From positions 13,565 to 77,564 of the forward strand of contig JAJVIO010000060.1 of assembly GCA_022071975.1 (NCBI GenBank): DNA of 64,000 bases. Reading direction: 5' to 3'. This document shows positions 52,135 through 61,518 of the stretch, one piece after another. This DNA is from Planctomycetota bacterium (GTDB taxonomy: Bacteria > Planctomycetota > UBA8742 > UBA2392). A program made the position numbers and the translations under genes. The first letter of the stretch is position 1, and the number at the start of each line of letters is the position of its first letter. The notes beneath the pieces were generated by a model. It saw only the letters and a list, made by a program, of their open reading frames with translations, was not told the DNA's origin and searched no databases.

Positions 52135-52363
52135 TACCCGTGGGGCGGGCTGCCAGCCTGCCCTCTCTACACGGAAGAGGGACCGGCCCACTTGGGCTTG
52201 TTCTTGGGCATGTCCCCGAAAATTCTGAAAAATATTTAACGACCGCAAAGGCCGTGGTTTTCGGCCCTTGCGGCGTTGGCTGTCTCTTCCCGGCTCAAAA
52301 TCCTTCGCCATCCGCCGCATAGGGTGTGGGCGGGTTTTCCGCCCGTTCTTTCGGAGCACACCC
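52135..52363. repeat. intergenic repeat fragments
   Basis: Contains GGCTGCCAGCCTGCC (also seen near 33,905) and an imperfect inverted repeat ACCGCAAAGGCCG...CGGCCCTTGCGGC around 52,241-52,277, similar in style to the one near 39,170. No gene is supported. Confidence 0.5.
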
Positions 52364-52873
52364 ATGTCCCGTTTTCAGAAAGTCGGCAACCGCGGCCTAG
52401 AGCAGCGCAAGGCGCGCAGCAGCAGCCAGGTCGTGGAAGGCATCGCCATCGCGCAACGCATGTACCTTGAGACCGGAGGCGAAGACATCGACTTCGGCAT
52501 CCGCTCGGCCAGGCTGATGCTGGAACTTTACCAGGAGCAGCTGGAAAGCGGCCCGCGCCCGGGTGTTGAGCCGATCAGCCATCAGCTGGCCGTGCGCACC
52601 CGTCAGCAACTGGCAAGCCTCATGCGCCTGCGCGAACGCAAACTGGCTGACCTGCAGCAGCGCGTGGACGAAAGCCAGCAGGCCGAAGCGGACAGTGCTG
52701 AGGCGGAACGGAACGCGGACGCCGGCGGGAACGCGGACGCCGGAGGGAACGCGGACCTCCGGTCCGCTGAAACGCCCGTGACGGACGCCTGCCATCAAGC
52801 AATCGATACGGAACCCGCAGACGATGCGGACCGGAGGTCCGCGCTGCATGCAGCCGCCAAACAGGCCGGTTAG
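52364..52873 (+). CDS. hypothetical helical protein with short repeats, 169 aa
   Basis: Residues 1-105 are helical and charged (VVEGIAIAQRMYLETGGEDI, then LRERKLADLQQRVDESQQAE). A Gly/Asn/Ala repeat (NADAGG three times, from a 15-base tandem repeat at about 52,711-52,755) and an acidic C-terminus follow. GGAG lies six bases before the ATG. No family recognised. Confidence 0.55.
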   Translation: MSRFQKVGNRGLEQRKARSSSQVVEGIAIAQRMYLETGGEDIDFGIRSARLMLELYQEQLESGPRPGVEPISHQLAVRTRQQLASLMRLRERKLADLQQRVDESQQAEADSAEAERNADAGGNADAGGNADLRSAETPVTDACHQAIDTEPADDADRRSALHAAAKQAG

Positions 52874-52931
52874 GAACTGCGGCGATCTTTGACAACACGA
52901 ACTGCGTGCGGACGAGACGTCCGCGCTCCGG

Positions 52932-53657
52932 CTAGCGGCCGAACTTGAGGCGCTCGGCGAGGATCTCGGGCAGGCCGGCGTCGAGGATCTTGCGGCTGGT
53001 GGTCTCGATGTCGTACTCGATGCGGGTGATCTTCACCATCTCTTTGTCGCTGTCGTAGATGGCAAAGCAGCTCTTGGGGTTCTCGTCGCGCGGCTGGCCC
53101 ACACTGCCGACGTTGACCAGGGCCTTTTCGAAGCCCTTGAGGTTGATCTCGTAGGACATGCTGTAGCTGACCATCGGCCCGCTGAAGAAGGTGACGGGCA
53201 CGTGGCTGTGGCCGAGGAAGCAGACGCGGGTGCGCAGCTTCTCAAGCGACAGGCGCGCGTCCTGGCTGGTCTGGATGTAATCGAACAGGTCCGGGAAGTT
53301 CAGCGAGCCGTGCACCAGGGTGATGTCCTCGTTCACCTCGTGCACCAGCGGCAGCTCGCGCAGGAACTGCATGTTTTCTTCTTTGAGGTTGTCGCGCGTC
53401 CAGTAGACGGCCTGCTTGGCGTAGGTGTTGAAGAACTCGATGCTCAGCTTGCCGCACACCGCCCAGTCGTGGTTGCCGGCGACGGTGGGGCAGCCCATCT
53501 CGCGCACGATATCGCAGCATTCGTCCGGGTTGGCGCCGTAGCCGACGATGTCGCCCAGGCAAAGGTAGCGATCAACGCTTTCCTTTTTGCACAGGCCCAG
53601 GACCGTCTCAAGCGCCTCCAGGTTGCCGTGGATGTCTCCGAAGATGGCGTAACGCAA
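52932..53657 (-). CDS. metallophosphoesterase, 241 aa
   Basis: The calcineurin-like motifs are complete: FGDIHGNLEAL (D-x-H), CLGDIVGYGANP, VAGNHDWAVCG (NHD), LVHGSLN and FLGHSHVPVTF. The group resembles YfcE/MJ0936-type phosphodiesterases that hydrolyse phosphodiesters with two metal ions. Physiological substrate unknown. Complete length; start at ATG 53657. Confidence 0.9.
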   Translation of the reverse strand: MRYAIFGDIHGNLEALETVLGLCKKESVDRYLCLGDIVGYGANPDECCDIVREMGCPTVAGNHDWAVCGKLSIEFFNTYAKQAVYWTRDNLKEENMQFLRELPLVHEVNEDITLVHGSLNFPDLFDYIQTSQDARLSLEKLRTRVCFLGHSHVPVTFFSGPMVSYSMSYEINLKGFEKALVNVGSVGQPRDENPKSCFAIYDSDKEMVKITRIEYDIETTSRKILDAGLPEILAERLKFGR

Positions 53658-53782
53658 GACTGACCCCCGGCAGGCGCGCCTGTGGCAACGAGTAGTAAAC
53701 CCGACCTAAATGGTCCAATAATAAAGTCTAGCCAATACTGCTTTACCCGGCAAGACAGCCCAAACATAGCACTGTCTATGCC

Positions 53783-54541
53783 TTACGCCACTGACTTCGC
53801 AGTCAAGCAGGCGCTGTCTAACGCTACCCCCGCTGCACACCACGCACAAGCGTGTATCGCAAGGCCAAGCACGGAAACCTGCACGGCCGAATCCCACAAC
53901 AGGGGCGTCAGGTCATGGCGGCTGAGGTCCGGCAGCAGCAGCGCGTAAGCGCCGCCCATGCCCGCGACCGCGTAGCCGATCACATACAGGCCCAGTGTGA
54001 TCAGGCCGACCACCACCGGTTTGCGCAGGCGGGCCGCCACCTGCACGAAGGCCAGCAGGATGGCGCTGGCGAAAAACTGGCCCAGCACGGGCAGGAACAG
54101 CGAGCCGGTTTCATTGAACGCGCTGCTGGCGCCGCGGTAGCTGAACAGCATGGGGTCTTCGATCTCGAACCACAGCAGGGCGGCGAATACTGCGCCGGTC
54201 CACAGCAGGCACAGCACCGCCAGCGGCGCCAGCCGCCCCAGCAGCGTACCGAACGAGAGCACCCACACCGGCACCGGCCGTGTCAGCAACAAGGCCTCGG
54301 CCTCTTCGCTTTCGTCCTCGCCGGGCAGGCAGAACAGCAGCACGGCCACGGCGCCCAGCAGACCGATGGTGTAAACGCCAAGTTCCCTAAGTTGCACGAC
54401 TTCATAGCCCAATCCGAAGGCGCTGAACCACCGCAGGGAAAGGATGAAGCCGACGCCTGCCGCGGCCAGCACCCAGGTGCCGCCCCGGCGCAGGATGTCT
54501 CGGGCGTTGGAAAGGCTAAGGGCCAGCAGGGCGTGGGGCAT
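53783..54541 (-). CDS. multi-span membrane protein, 252 aa
   Basis: About six hydrophobic segments: WVLAAAGVGFILSL, VYTIGLLGAVAVLLFCL, FGTLLGRLAPLAVLCLLW and others. An acidic cytoplasmic loop (GEDESEEAEALLLTRPVPVW) resembles ABC-2-type permeases. No ATPase gene is adjacent, so it may be a lone permease subunit. Confidence 0.6.
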   Translation of the reverse strand: MPHALLALSLSNARDILRRGGTWVLAAAGVGFILSLRWFSAFGLGYEVVQLRELGVYTIGLLGAVAVLLFCLPGEDESEEAEALLLTRPVPVWVLSFGTLLGRLAPLAVLCLLWTGAVFAALLWFEIEDPMLFSYRGASSAFNETGSLFLPVLGQFFASAILLAFVQVAARLRKPVVVGLITLGLYVIGYAVAGMGGAYALLLPDLSRHDLTPLLWDSAVQVSVLGLAIHACAWCAAGVALDSACLTAKSVA

Positions 54542-54667
54542 GGGCTGAGTTTAGTGCAAAGGGAGCGCAGGCTTCCAGCCTGCATCGGCCGTGGACATCT
54601 TGTCCACGGAAAACAGGCGCGGGCAGGATGCCGGCACCGGATGCAGGCTGGAAGCCTGCGCTCCCGG

Positions 54668-55087
54668 TCAACTGTGTCTCGTCCGCGGGTACACCTCGCG
54701 GAAGAACCAGCGCGAGTCGCTGAACATGATGGGGATGCGCTCGATCTCGCCGCGCTTGACCCAGCGCCAGGCGGCGACTTCGTTGGGGTCGGGCTTCACC
54801 TCGCGCGGGCCGGCCAGCTCGCACTGCCACCAATGCAGCACGAAGTGGGCGCGGCGGGTCATGCTCTCCCACAGTTTCCGCACCGGCTTCACGCGCAGGC
54901 CCACTTCCTCAAGGGCCTCGCGCACGCAGGCGGATTGCTGGTCTTCACCCGGCTCCAGCGAGCCGGTCACGCTGGACCAGTAGCCGGGCCAGGTGTCCAT
55001 GGCCGCGCGCTCGATGAACAGCAGCTCGTCGCCGTCTTCGATCACGGCCACGATGGCATGGCGGAATGGTTGCTGGTCGTCGAACAT
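54668..55087 (-). CDS. Nudix hydrolase, 139 aa
   Basis: The Nudix box is complete: GSLEPGEDQQSACVREALEE followed by VGL, with HAIVAVIEDGDELLFIER before it. These enzymes hydrolyse nucleoside-diphosphate-linked compounds; the substrate is not evident. ATG at 55087 is chosen; an ATG six codons upstream gives no extra conserved residues. It is flanked by short GCAGGCTTCCAGCCTGC-type repeats (54,570-54,660). Confidence 0.88.
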   Translation of the reverse strand: MFDDQQPFRHAIVAVIEDGDELLFIERAAMDTWPGYWSSVTGSLEPGEDQQSACVREALEEVGLRVKPVRKLWESMTRRAHFVLHWWQCELAGPREVKPDPNEVAAWRWVKRGEIERIPIMFSDSRWFFREVYPRTRHS

Positions 55088-55189
55088 GCATGCTTTCTGT
55101 GGCACGGACGCCTCGTCCGTGCCGGGCGGCCCATTGGCCGCCCGTACCGGCGCGCATGCGCGCCGGACATGGGCGAGGCGCCCATGCCA

Positions 55190-56644
55190 CTAACCGTTGA
55201 TCCGTGCTGCGATCTTCGGGCCGAGCTCTTTGGGGTTGGCCTTGCCCTTCAGCTTGCGCATCACCTGGCCGATCAGGAAGCCCAGCGCCTTTTCTTCCCC
55301 GGCCTTGAAGTCAGCCACGGCGCGGTCTTTAAACTCCTCGATCACTTCGTCAATCATCGCGCTGAGCGCGCCTTCATCCTGCTCGATCAGCTTGTTCAGC
55401 CGCCGCGCCGCCTGCAGGGCGCCTTCGCCGGCCTCCACCATGGCGTGGAAGACCTCCTTGGCCGTGATGTTGTTCAGCTTGCCGGCGTCCAGCAGGCCGA
55501 TCAGCTCAACCAGCGCCTCGGGCGTCAGCTTCAGTTCGCTGATGCTCGCGTTACGGTCGTTGAGTTCGCGCGTGACTTCGCCCACCACCCAGGCCGCCAC
55601 CTTGCGCGGCTCGTCCAGAAGCTTGAGGGCGCTCTCGTAGAAATCGGCCAGGGCCTTGTCGCCCACCAGGTACTCGGCGTCGGCCTCGGCCAGCTTGTAG
55701 TCATCAAGAAAGCGCAGCAGGCGCTTCTCAGGCATCTCGGGCAGGCTCAGGCGCACGCTTTCGACCCACTCGCGCGGCACGTCGAAGGTCGCGAGGTCGG
55801 GCTCGGGGAAGAAGCGGTAGTCGGTGGCTTCTTCCTTGCTGCGCATGGAGCGCGTCTCGCCCTTCTCGTCGTCCCACAGGCGGGTGTCCTGTGTCAGCGT
55901 GCCGCCGCTTTCGATCACCTGCTGGTGCCGCCTGATCTCGAACTCCAGCGCGCTGCGCACCATGCGGAAGCTGTTCAGGTTCTTGATCTCGCTGCGCACG
56001 CCAAACTTCTGCTGGCCGCGCGGCCGAATGCTGACGTTGGCGTCGCAGCGCAGGCTGCCCTTCTCCATGCTGAGGTCGGAAACGCCGAGATAGCTGAGGT
56101 TGCGCTTGAGGGTGTTCAGGTAGACGTAGGCCTCCTCGGGGCTGCGCAGGTCGGGGCCGCCGACGATCTCGATCAGCGGCGTACCGGCGCGGTTGAGGTC
56201 CACCAGCGTGCTGCCTTCCATGTGGATGGACTTGCCGGCGTCTTCCTCAAGGTGGGCGCGGGTGATGCGGCACACCTTGGGCTGGCCGGACTCGTCGTGA
56301 ATCGGCAGCTGCAGCTCGCCGTCGAAGCACAGGGGCTCATCGAACTGGCTGATCTGGTAACCCTTGGGCAGGTCCGGGTAGAAGTAGTTCTTGCGGTCGA
56401 ACTTGATGCGGTGCGCGATCTGACAGTTAAGCGCCAAACCAATCCGGATTCCGTACTCCACGGCCTGGCGGTTAACCATCGGCAAGGCGCCCGGCAAACC
56501 CAGGCACACCGGGCAGGTCAGCGAGTTGGCGGGCGCGCCGAACTGCACGGCGCAGCCGCAGAACATCTTGGACGCGGTCTTGAGCTGCACGTGTACCTCA
56601 AGGCCGATCACGGGCTCGAACTCGGTTTTGGTTGCGGTAGGCAT
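55190..56644 (-). CDS. gatB: aspartyl/glutamyl-tRNA amidotransferase subunit B, 484 aa
   Basis: GatB is the tRNA-binding/kinase subunit that converts Glu-tRNA(Gln) and Asp-tRNA(Asn) to the amides. The start FEPVIGLEVHVQLKTASKMF, the motif VCLGLPGALPMVN, SLRCDANVSIRPRGQ and the C-terminal GatB/YqeY domain ending in MRKLKGKANP are all present. Here asnS is also present nearby, so the enzyme mainly serves Gln-tRNA. gatA and gatC are not in the window. Confidence 0.96.
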   Translation of the reverse strand: MPTATKTEFEPVIGLEVHVQLKTASKMFCGCAVQFGAPANSLTCPVCLGLPGALPMVNRQAVEYGIRIGLALNCQIAHRIKFDRKNYFYPDLPKGYQISQFDEPLCFDGELQLPIHDESGQPKVCRITRAHLEEDAGKSIHMEGSTLVDLNRAGTPLIEIVGGPDLRSPEEAYVYLNTLKRNLSYLGVSDLSMEKGSLRCDANVSIRPRGQQKFGVRSEIKNLNSFRMVRSALEFEIRRHQQVIESGGTLTQDTRLWDDEKGETRSMRSKEEATDYRFFPEPDLATFDVPREWVESVRLSLPEMPEKRLLRFLDDYKLAEADAEYLVGDKALADFYESALKLLDEPRKVAAWVVGEVTRELNDRNASISELKLTPEALVELIGLLDAGKLNNITAKEVFHAMVEAGEGALQAARRLNKLIEQDEGALSAMIDEVIEEFKDRAVADFKAGEEKALGFLIGQVMRKLKGKANPKELGPKIAARING

Positions 56645-56734
56645 AAGAAGGCAGGTTACAGGTTGTAGGTTGTAGGTTGTAGGGCAGGTTGGCGGCCGTA
56701 GTTCCCTACAACCTGCAACCTAGAACCTGCTGTT
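56645..56734. repeat. GGTTGTA tandem and inverted repeats
   Basis: CAGGTTACAGGTTGTAGGTT and further GTAGG units are followed by an inverted copy CCCTACAACCTGCAACC. It is a low-complexity intergenic element between the HAD-like gene and gatB and could fold into a long imperfect hairpin. Confidence 0.6.
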
Positions 56735-57412
56735 TCACACCACGGTTGGCAACACGTTCAGCAGTGCTTCTACTGTGGGGGCTTCGTAGTCCGGCACGTC
56801 CTTCAGGTCGCGGGGAAGCTGGTTCTTGCCGTGGCGGCCCATCTGCAACTGGATGGCCTGCATGCGCAGGGTGTTGGCCGGGCGCACGTTGTTGTCAATG
56901 CGGGTGCCCAGCATCAGGCACTCGCCGGTGGTGGTTCCCAGCAGCCCGACCAGGAACTCAACCACACGCGGGTCCGGCAGGTCGATCTTCATCTGCCTGG
57001 GCAGGCCTTTCACCTGGATCAGCGGCGACAGCCCGCCCTTCTCGAGCGCGGCCAGCTCTTCGTCGCTCAGGTGGTTGCCGATCGCCACTTTCCAGCCGCG
57101 CTGGCGGCAGACTTGCAGGATGTCCTTCGCTTCCTTGCGCAGGCGGGTGACCGGCTGGTGGTTCTTCTTGAAGGCGCTGATACAGCGCAGCGCCAGCGTG
57201 GTGTCGCGGTTCACCAGCCGGAAGATCATGGCCTCGAACTGGTTTGGCGCGAAGGATTCAATCGAGAACGTGTCGGCCTGCTGCAACGCCTGCTCGCTGA
57301 CGCGCACGCCGGCCGTGGCCACGATCTGGCGCACGAGCGCGATCGCGTTGCGGTCGTTTTCGGATTCGTCCGTCAGGACGTCGTACATGTCAATGATGAT
57401 GGCGTTCGGCAA
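56735..57412 (-). CDS. HAD-like hydrolase, 225 aa
   Basis: The N-terminus AIIIDMYDVLTDESENDRNA fits HAD motif I of the haloacid-dehalogenase style (Asp8-x-Tyr). A helical cap, then WKVAIGNHLSDEELAALEKG (motif II region) and GTTTGECLMLGTRIDNNVRP (acidic motif replaced by GTRIDNN) follow. Activity is likely as a phosphatase or phosphotransferase, but motif IV is degenerate. Confidence 0.7.
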   Translation of the reverse strand: MPNAIIIDMYDVLTDESENDRNAIALVRQIVATAGVRVSEQALQQADTFSIESFAPNQFEAMIFRLVNRDTTLALRCISAFKKNHQPVTRLRKEAKDILQVCRQRGWKVAIGNHLSDEELAALEKGGLSPLIQVKGLPRQMKIDLPDPRVVEFLVGLLGTTTGECLMLGTRIDNNVRPANTLRMQAIQLQMGRHGKNQLPRDLKDVPDYEAPTVEALLNVLPTVV

Positions 57413-57509
57413 GGTGCGTCCTCGATTCAGAGGTCAGAGTCTGGAGGCCAGCGGTCAGGGAACTGCAGTTGCTGTTCTCTGGCCTCCGACCTCTGGCCAC
57501 TGATCTCTC

Positions 57510-58859
57510 TTATGGATTCAGCCGGTAAATCGTGCGGGGGAACGGGATGGCTTCGCGTACGTGGGTGCAGCCGGTGATCCACTGCACGCAGCGCTCGACC
57601 CCCATGCCGAATCCGCCGTGCGGCACGCTGCCGTACTTGCGCAGGTCGACGTACCAGCTCACGGTCTCGGGCGGGATGTCGTGCTTCTTGATCTGGGCCT
57701 CGAGCACCTCGAGGCTGTCCTCGCGCTGGCCGCCGCCCACGATTTCACCCACGCCTTCAGGCGCTATAACGTCCACGCCCATGGCGTACTTCCCCGTGGG
57801 ATCCGCCTTCATATAGAAAGCCTTCACCTCGCGCGGGTAGTGGTGGATGCACACGCACTGCTTGTAGTGCAGGCCGATGGCGGTTTCGTCCGCTGCGCCC
57901 AGGTCGTCGCCCAGTCCGTTCTTGAGGATATCGCCGGACAGCTTCTGCAGCTCCGGGTCACTCGAGCGCGAGAAGTCGTCCTTCAGCTTCTGCAGCACGG
58001 TCTGCGCTTCCTCATAGTGGATGCGCGGGAAACGTTTGCTGATCTGTTCAAGCACAGAGGTGTCGCGCTCGAGCTCTTTCAGCTCTTCCTTGCAGTTCTC
58101 GAGCGCGCGTTGCACCACGTAGCGGATCTGTTCTTCGGCCAGGTCCATGATGCCGTCGAGCTCAAGGAACGCGACTTCGGGCTCGACCATCCAGAACTCG
58201 GTCAGGTGGCGGCGCGTCTTGGACTTCTCGGCCCGGAAGGTGGGCCCGAATACCACCACCTTTCCGAACGCCATGGCGCCCGTTTCGCCGTACAGCTGGC
58301 CGCTCTGGGTCAGGTAGGCGGTTTCTTCAAAATAGGGCACTTCGAACAGCGTGCTGACGCCCTCGCAGCTCGCCGGCGTGAAGATCGGCGCGTCGTACAG
58401 CACGAAGCCGCGCTGGTAGTAGAAATCGCGGATCGCCTGCACTACCTCGCTGCGTACGCGCAGGATGGCGTGCGGCCGTTTGCTGCGTACCCACAGGTGG
58501 CGCAGGTCGAGCAGCTTGTCGATGTTGGGGACGTCTTCGGTGATCTGGATGGGGTAGTCGTGGACTTCCTGGATTACCTTCAGGTCCGTGCCGTGCAGCT
58601 CAACGCCGAGGGTCGAGCGTTCGTCCTTGCTGACTTTGCCGCGCACGACAATGCTGCTCTCGATGCCGATACGCTTGGCGGCCTCGAACACTTCTTCGGG
58701 CACGTCCTTCTTGCTTAGCACGACCTGCACCACGCCCGTGCCATCCCTGAACTGCAGGAACAGCAGCTTGCCGCTGCCGCGCCGGTTATAGAGCCAGCCC
58801 TTAAGCTCGACGTCCTGCTCGACGTATTGTTTCAGCGTGTTGACGGTTACACTGTTCAT
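57510..58859 (-). CDS. asnS: asparaginyl-tRNA synthetase, 449 aa
   Basis: The OB-fold anticodon domain (DVELKGWLYNRRGSGKLLFL) is followed by the class II catalytic core: motif 2-like VFGPTFRAEKSKTRRHLTEF, WMVEPEVAFLELDG, and motif 3 HGGFGMGVERCVQWITG. The length and the lack of an AspRS insertion fit AsnRS. It charges tRNA-Asn directly. It ends in the IPFPRTIYRLNP signature. Confidence 0.95.
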   Translation of the reverse strand: MNSVTVNTLKQYVEQDVELKGWLYNRRGSGKLLFLQFRDGTGVVQVVLSKKDVPEEVFEAAKRIGIESSIVVRGKVSKDERSTLGVELHGTDLKVIQEVHDYPIQITEDVPNIDKLLDLRHLWVRSKRPHAILRVRSEVVQAIRDFYYQRGFVLYDAPIFTPASCEGVSTLFEVPYFEETAYLTQSGQLYGETGAMAFGKVVVFGPTFRAEKSKTRRHLTEFWMVEPEVAFLELDGIMDLAEEQIRYVVQRALENCKEELKELERDTSVLEQISKRFPRIHYEEAQTVLQKLKDDFSRSSDPELQKLSGDILKNGLGDDLGAADETAIGLHYKQCVCIHHYPREVKAFYMKADPTGKYAMGVDVIAPEGVGEIVGGGQREDSLEVLEAQIKKHDIPPETVSWYVDLRKYGSVPHGGFGMGVERCVQWITGCTHVREAIPFPRTIYRLNP

Positions 58860-58926
58860 CGCGCTTCCCGTGGAAAGTTCGCGGGCACTATGCACGGAAG
58901 GATATCCGCTTACAACCGGCGGACCC

Positions 58927-61518
58927 ATGGACTGGCCTGACTGGAACACACTCTCGCTTGCCGACCAGCACTACCTTCCGTACGTGCTGATCGCGGTCGT
59001 CGTGATGGTTGCGGCCATGCTGCTGCTGCCCAAGCGCCACGGCAAGCCGGTGCTGCTTGCCGCGTACCTCATACGGTTGCTGGCGCTGCTGGCCCTGGGA
59101 CTGGCGATTGCCAACCCGGTCACCACCACGCAGGCCGAGGCGCGCTTCCAGCCGGCCGGCACCTGGCGCCTGCTGCTGCCGGGGGCCGATGCGCCCGCCA
59201 ATCCGCAAGCCCGCGACTTCACTGAGCCGCCCGCCGCCTTCGTCAACCGCGTGCGGAACGCGCTGGTGGGGGAGGCGCCGCCCGCAAGCACCGAAGTCCA
59301 TGCCCTTGAGCGCGAAGCCGCCCTGGCGGCCCGCGATGCCGTGCGCGCCCTGGGCGTGCCGTGCATCGCCTTCTACCCCGAGCAGGAGGCGCTCTCGGCC
59401 GCGCCGCTGATTGCCGCCATCGAAGCGCCGATCGGTGTCAAGCCCGGCGAGCCCTTCATTCCGGTAGTCCAACTCGTCGGCCCCGATGCAGAGCTGCGCG
59501 TCACGCTCGATGGCAAGCCTTTGCAATCAGTCGGCGACCAATACGAAGTCCGCAGCGACGCCCCCGGCCGTCACGTGCTGGAAGCCGTGCTGCTGGACGC
59601 CGACGGTCGCGAGCTGCAACGCGCCGGCCACGTGTTCCGGGTCGGTGAAAAGCCTCGCGCATTGGCGCTTGGCCTGGAAGGCCGGCAGCTTACGCGCGCC
59701 GGCGCGCTCGCGCCCGACCTGCAGTTCACGGTCGTGACCGTGCCCGAATTCCGGAGCGCGAGCCTGGGCGAAGAACAAGCGCCCGTTGAGCTGGTGATCT
59801 CCAGCGTGCAGGCACTGAACCAGCTGAGCGCAGACCAGGCCTTCACGCTGGCGGGCTTCGTGGCGCGGGGCGGCGGGTTGTTCGTCACCGGCGACGGCGC
59901 GAAGTACGTGGCGCCCGAATACCTCCCCCGCGACGTGCGCGGCCTGCTGCCGGTGATTCTGCAGAAAGAAGGCAAGCAGCCGCCGCCGGACGACCCGCCG
60001 CTGCAGGAAGAGCCCATCAAGGCCGAGATCGCCAAGGTCAGCATCTGCTTCGTGCTTGACCGCTCCGGCAGCATGGACGCGCCTGTCGGCGACGGCAAAG
60101 CCACCCGCTGGCAGATCGCGACCAAGGGCGTCATCGAGTCGCTGAAGCTGGTTGACCAGGGCGGCCGCCGCGATCTCGAGAAGCCGGAGTCGGAGTCGAT
60201 CGCCACGCGCGTCGGCATCATGTCGTTCACGCTGGCGCAGAACTGGATCGACAAGCCGCGGACCTTCCTGAAGTTCGACCGCGAGTTCGACCTGCCGCGC
60301 CGCCTGCGCGAAGTCACCGGCGACAACGAGTACGCCGAGCTCGGCTACAACACCGACATTTACGCGGCCGTGGATGAAGCCATCAACGTGATGAAGGACG
60401 AGCCCAGCGCCGTGAAGCTGATCGTGATGATGACCGACGGCGCCGACCGCCCCAAGAACGCCCTGGAAGGCAAGAAGCACACCGACCTGCGCGCCCGCGC
60501 CATCGAGCACGAGATCAACATCGTGGCGGTGGGCATCGGCGACGCCTTCAGCGGCAGCGACCCCGAGGCCCTGGCCGCGCGCCAGGTGATCAGCGACCTC
60601 GCCACCAAGCCCGAGTTCGCCAAGATCCCCGCGCCGCAGGACGCCGCCAAGGCCTACACGATCTTCGTGGACACCGTGGAAACCGCCTTCCAGGCCTATG
60701 ACGACAAGAAGAAGCAGGAAGAAGAAGAACGCAAACGCAAGCTGGAAGAGCAGAAGAACCGCGAGCTTGAGCCCGAGAAAGTCGAGGTCATGCCCGGCAC
60801 ATTCCCGCTGGTTCTGGGCGTGGTCGGCGAGCAGCTGTTCGGCAAAGACGCCCTGCCCGACACTGCGCCGAAGGTGCAGTGGCTGGCGCGCAACTTCGCG
60901 CGCGACGGCGCGGCCGTGGCGCTGGCCGCGGCGACCGACGACCCGGGCGCCACGCCGGTGCTGGCCTTCAAGGGCTACGGGTTGGGGCGCGTGGGCTTCT
61001 GGGGCGCGGGCACGGACCCGGAGGCCCTGGGCGAGCTGACGGGCTGGGATGACTTCCCCGCCATCTTCGCCGCCAGCCTGCGCTGGCTGTTGCCTCGCGA
61101 ACAGCCGGACCTGCGCCTGCTGGGCGAAGCCACGCCGGGCGGCATCCGCATCCTAGACCCTATAGAGGAAGCAACCTACCTGCTGCGCACCCAGGCCGGC
61201 GACCTGGCGCTGAAGCTGAACGACAGCGAGCTCACGTCCGACGGCCTACTGCCGCTCGGCCCCGCCGAGGTGATCGAGCGCGTCCCCAGCGAAGCCGGCC
61301 CCATCGAGCGCGTGATCGGCGACGTGTATGTCGCGAACGCGCCGGCCGTGGTCGCGCGCCAGTTCGCGCTGGACGAAGACGAGGGCCCGGCGACGCTGCA
61401 GGCCCGCCCGCCGGAAGTCACACGCCAGACCCGTGAAGCAACGCTGCCGCTGCTGTATCTTCTGACCCTGGTGCTGCTGATCATGCCGATCGAGCGGCTG
61501 ATCCGGAGACGCAGTTGA
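58927..61518 (+). CDS. membrane VWA-domain protein, 863 aa
   Basis: Two N-terminal membrane helices (YVLIAVVVMVAAMLLLP, then LIRLLALLALGLAIANP) come first. A beta-rich domain follows, then a VWA domain with CFVLDRSGSMDAPVGDGKAT and LIVMMTDGADRPKNALEG, a charged coil (KKKQEEEERKRKLEEQKN), a glutamine-amidotransferase-like beta region and a final membrane helix (LLYLLTLVLLIMPIERLI). The layout recalls the BatA/CoxE-type proteins that work with MoxR. It overlaps pdxA by four bases. Confidence 0.8.
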   Translation: MDWPDWNTLSLADQHYLPYVLIAVVVMVAAMLLLPKRHGKPVLLAAYLIRLLALLALGLAIANPVTTTQAEARFQPAGTWRLLLPGADAPANPQARDFTEPPAAFVNRVRNALVGEAPPASTEVHALEREAALAARDAVRALGVPCIAFYPEQEALSAAPLIAAIEAPIGVKPGEPFIPVVQLVGPDAELRVTLDGKPLQSVGDQYEVRSDAPGRHVLEAVLLDADGRELQRAGHVFRVGEKPRALALGLEGRQLTRAGALAPDLQFTVVTVPEFRSASLGEEQAPVELVISSVQALNQLSADQAFTLAGFVARGGGLFVTGDGAKYVAPEYLPRDVRGLLPVILQKEGKQPPPDDPPLQEEPIKAEIAKVSICFVLDRSGSMDAPVGDGKATRWQIATKGVIESLKLVDQGGRRDLEKPESESIATRVGIMSFTLAQNWIDKPRTFLKFDREFDLPRRLREVTGDNEYAELGYNTDIYAAVDEAINVMKDEPSAVKLIVMMTDGADRPKNALEGKKHTDLRARAIEHEINIVAVGIGDAFSGSDPEALAARQVISDLATKPEFAKIPAPQDAAKAYTIFVDTVETAFQAYDDKKKQEEEERKRKLEEQKNRELEPEKVEVMPGTFPLVLGVVGEQLFGKDALPDTAPKVQWLARNFARDGAAVALAAATDDPGATPVLAFKGYGLGRVGFWGAGTDPEALGELTGWDDFPAIFAASLRWLLPREQPDLRLLGEATPGGIRILDPIEEATYLLRTQAGDLALKLNDSELTSDGLLPLGPAEVIERVPSEAGPIERVIGDVYVANAPAVVARQFALDEDEGPATLQARPPEVTRQTREATLPLLYLLTLVLLIMPIERLIRRRS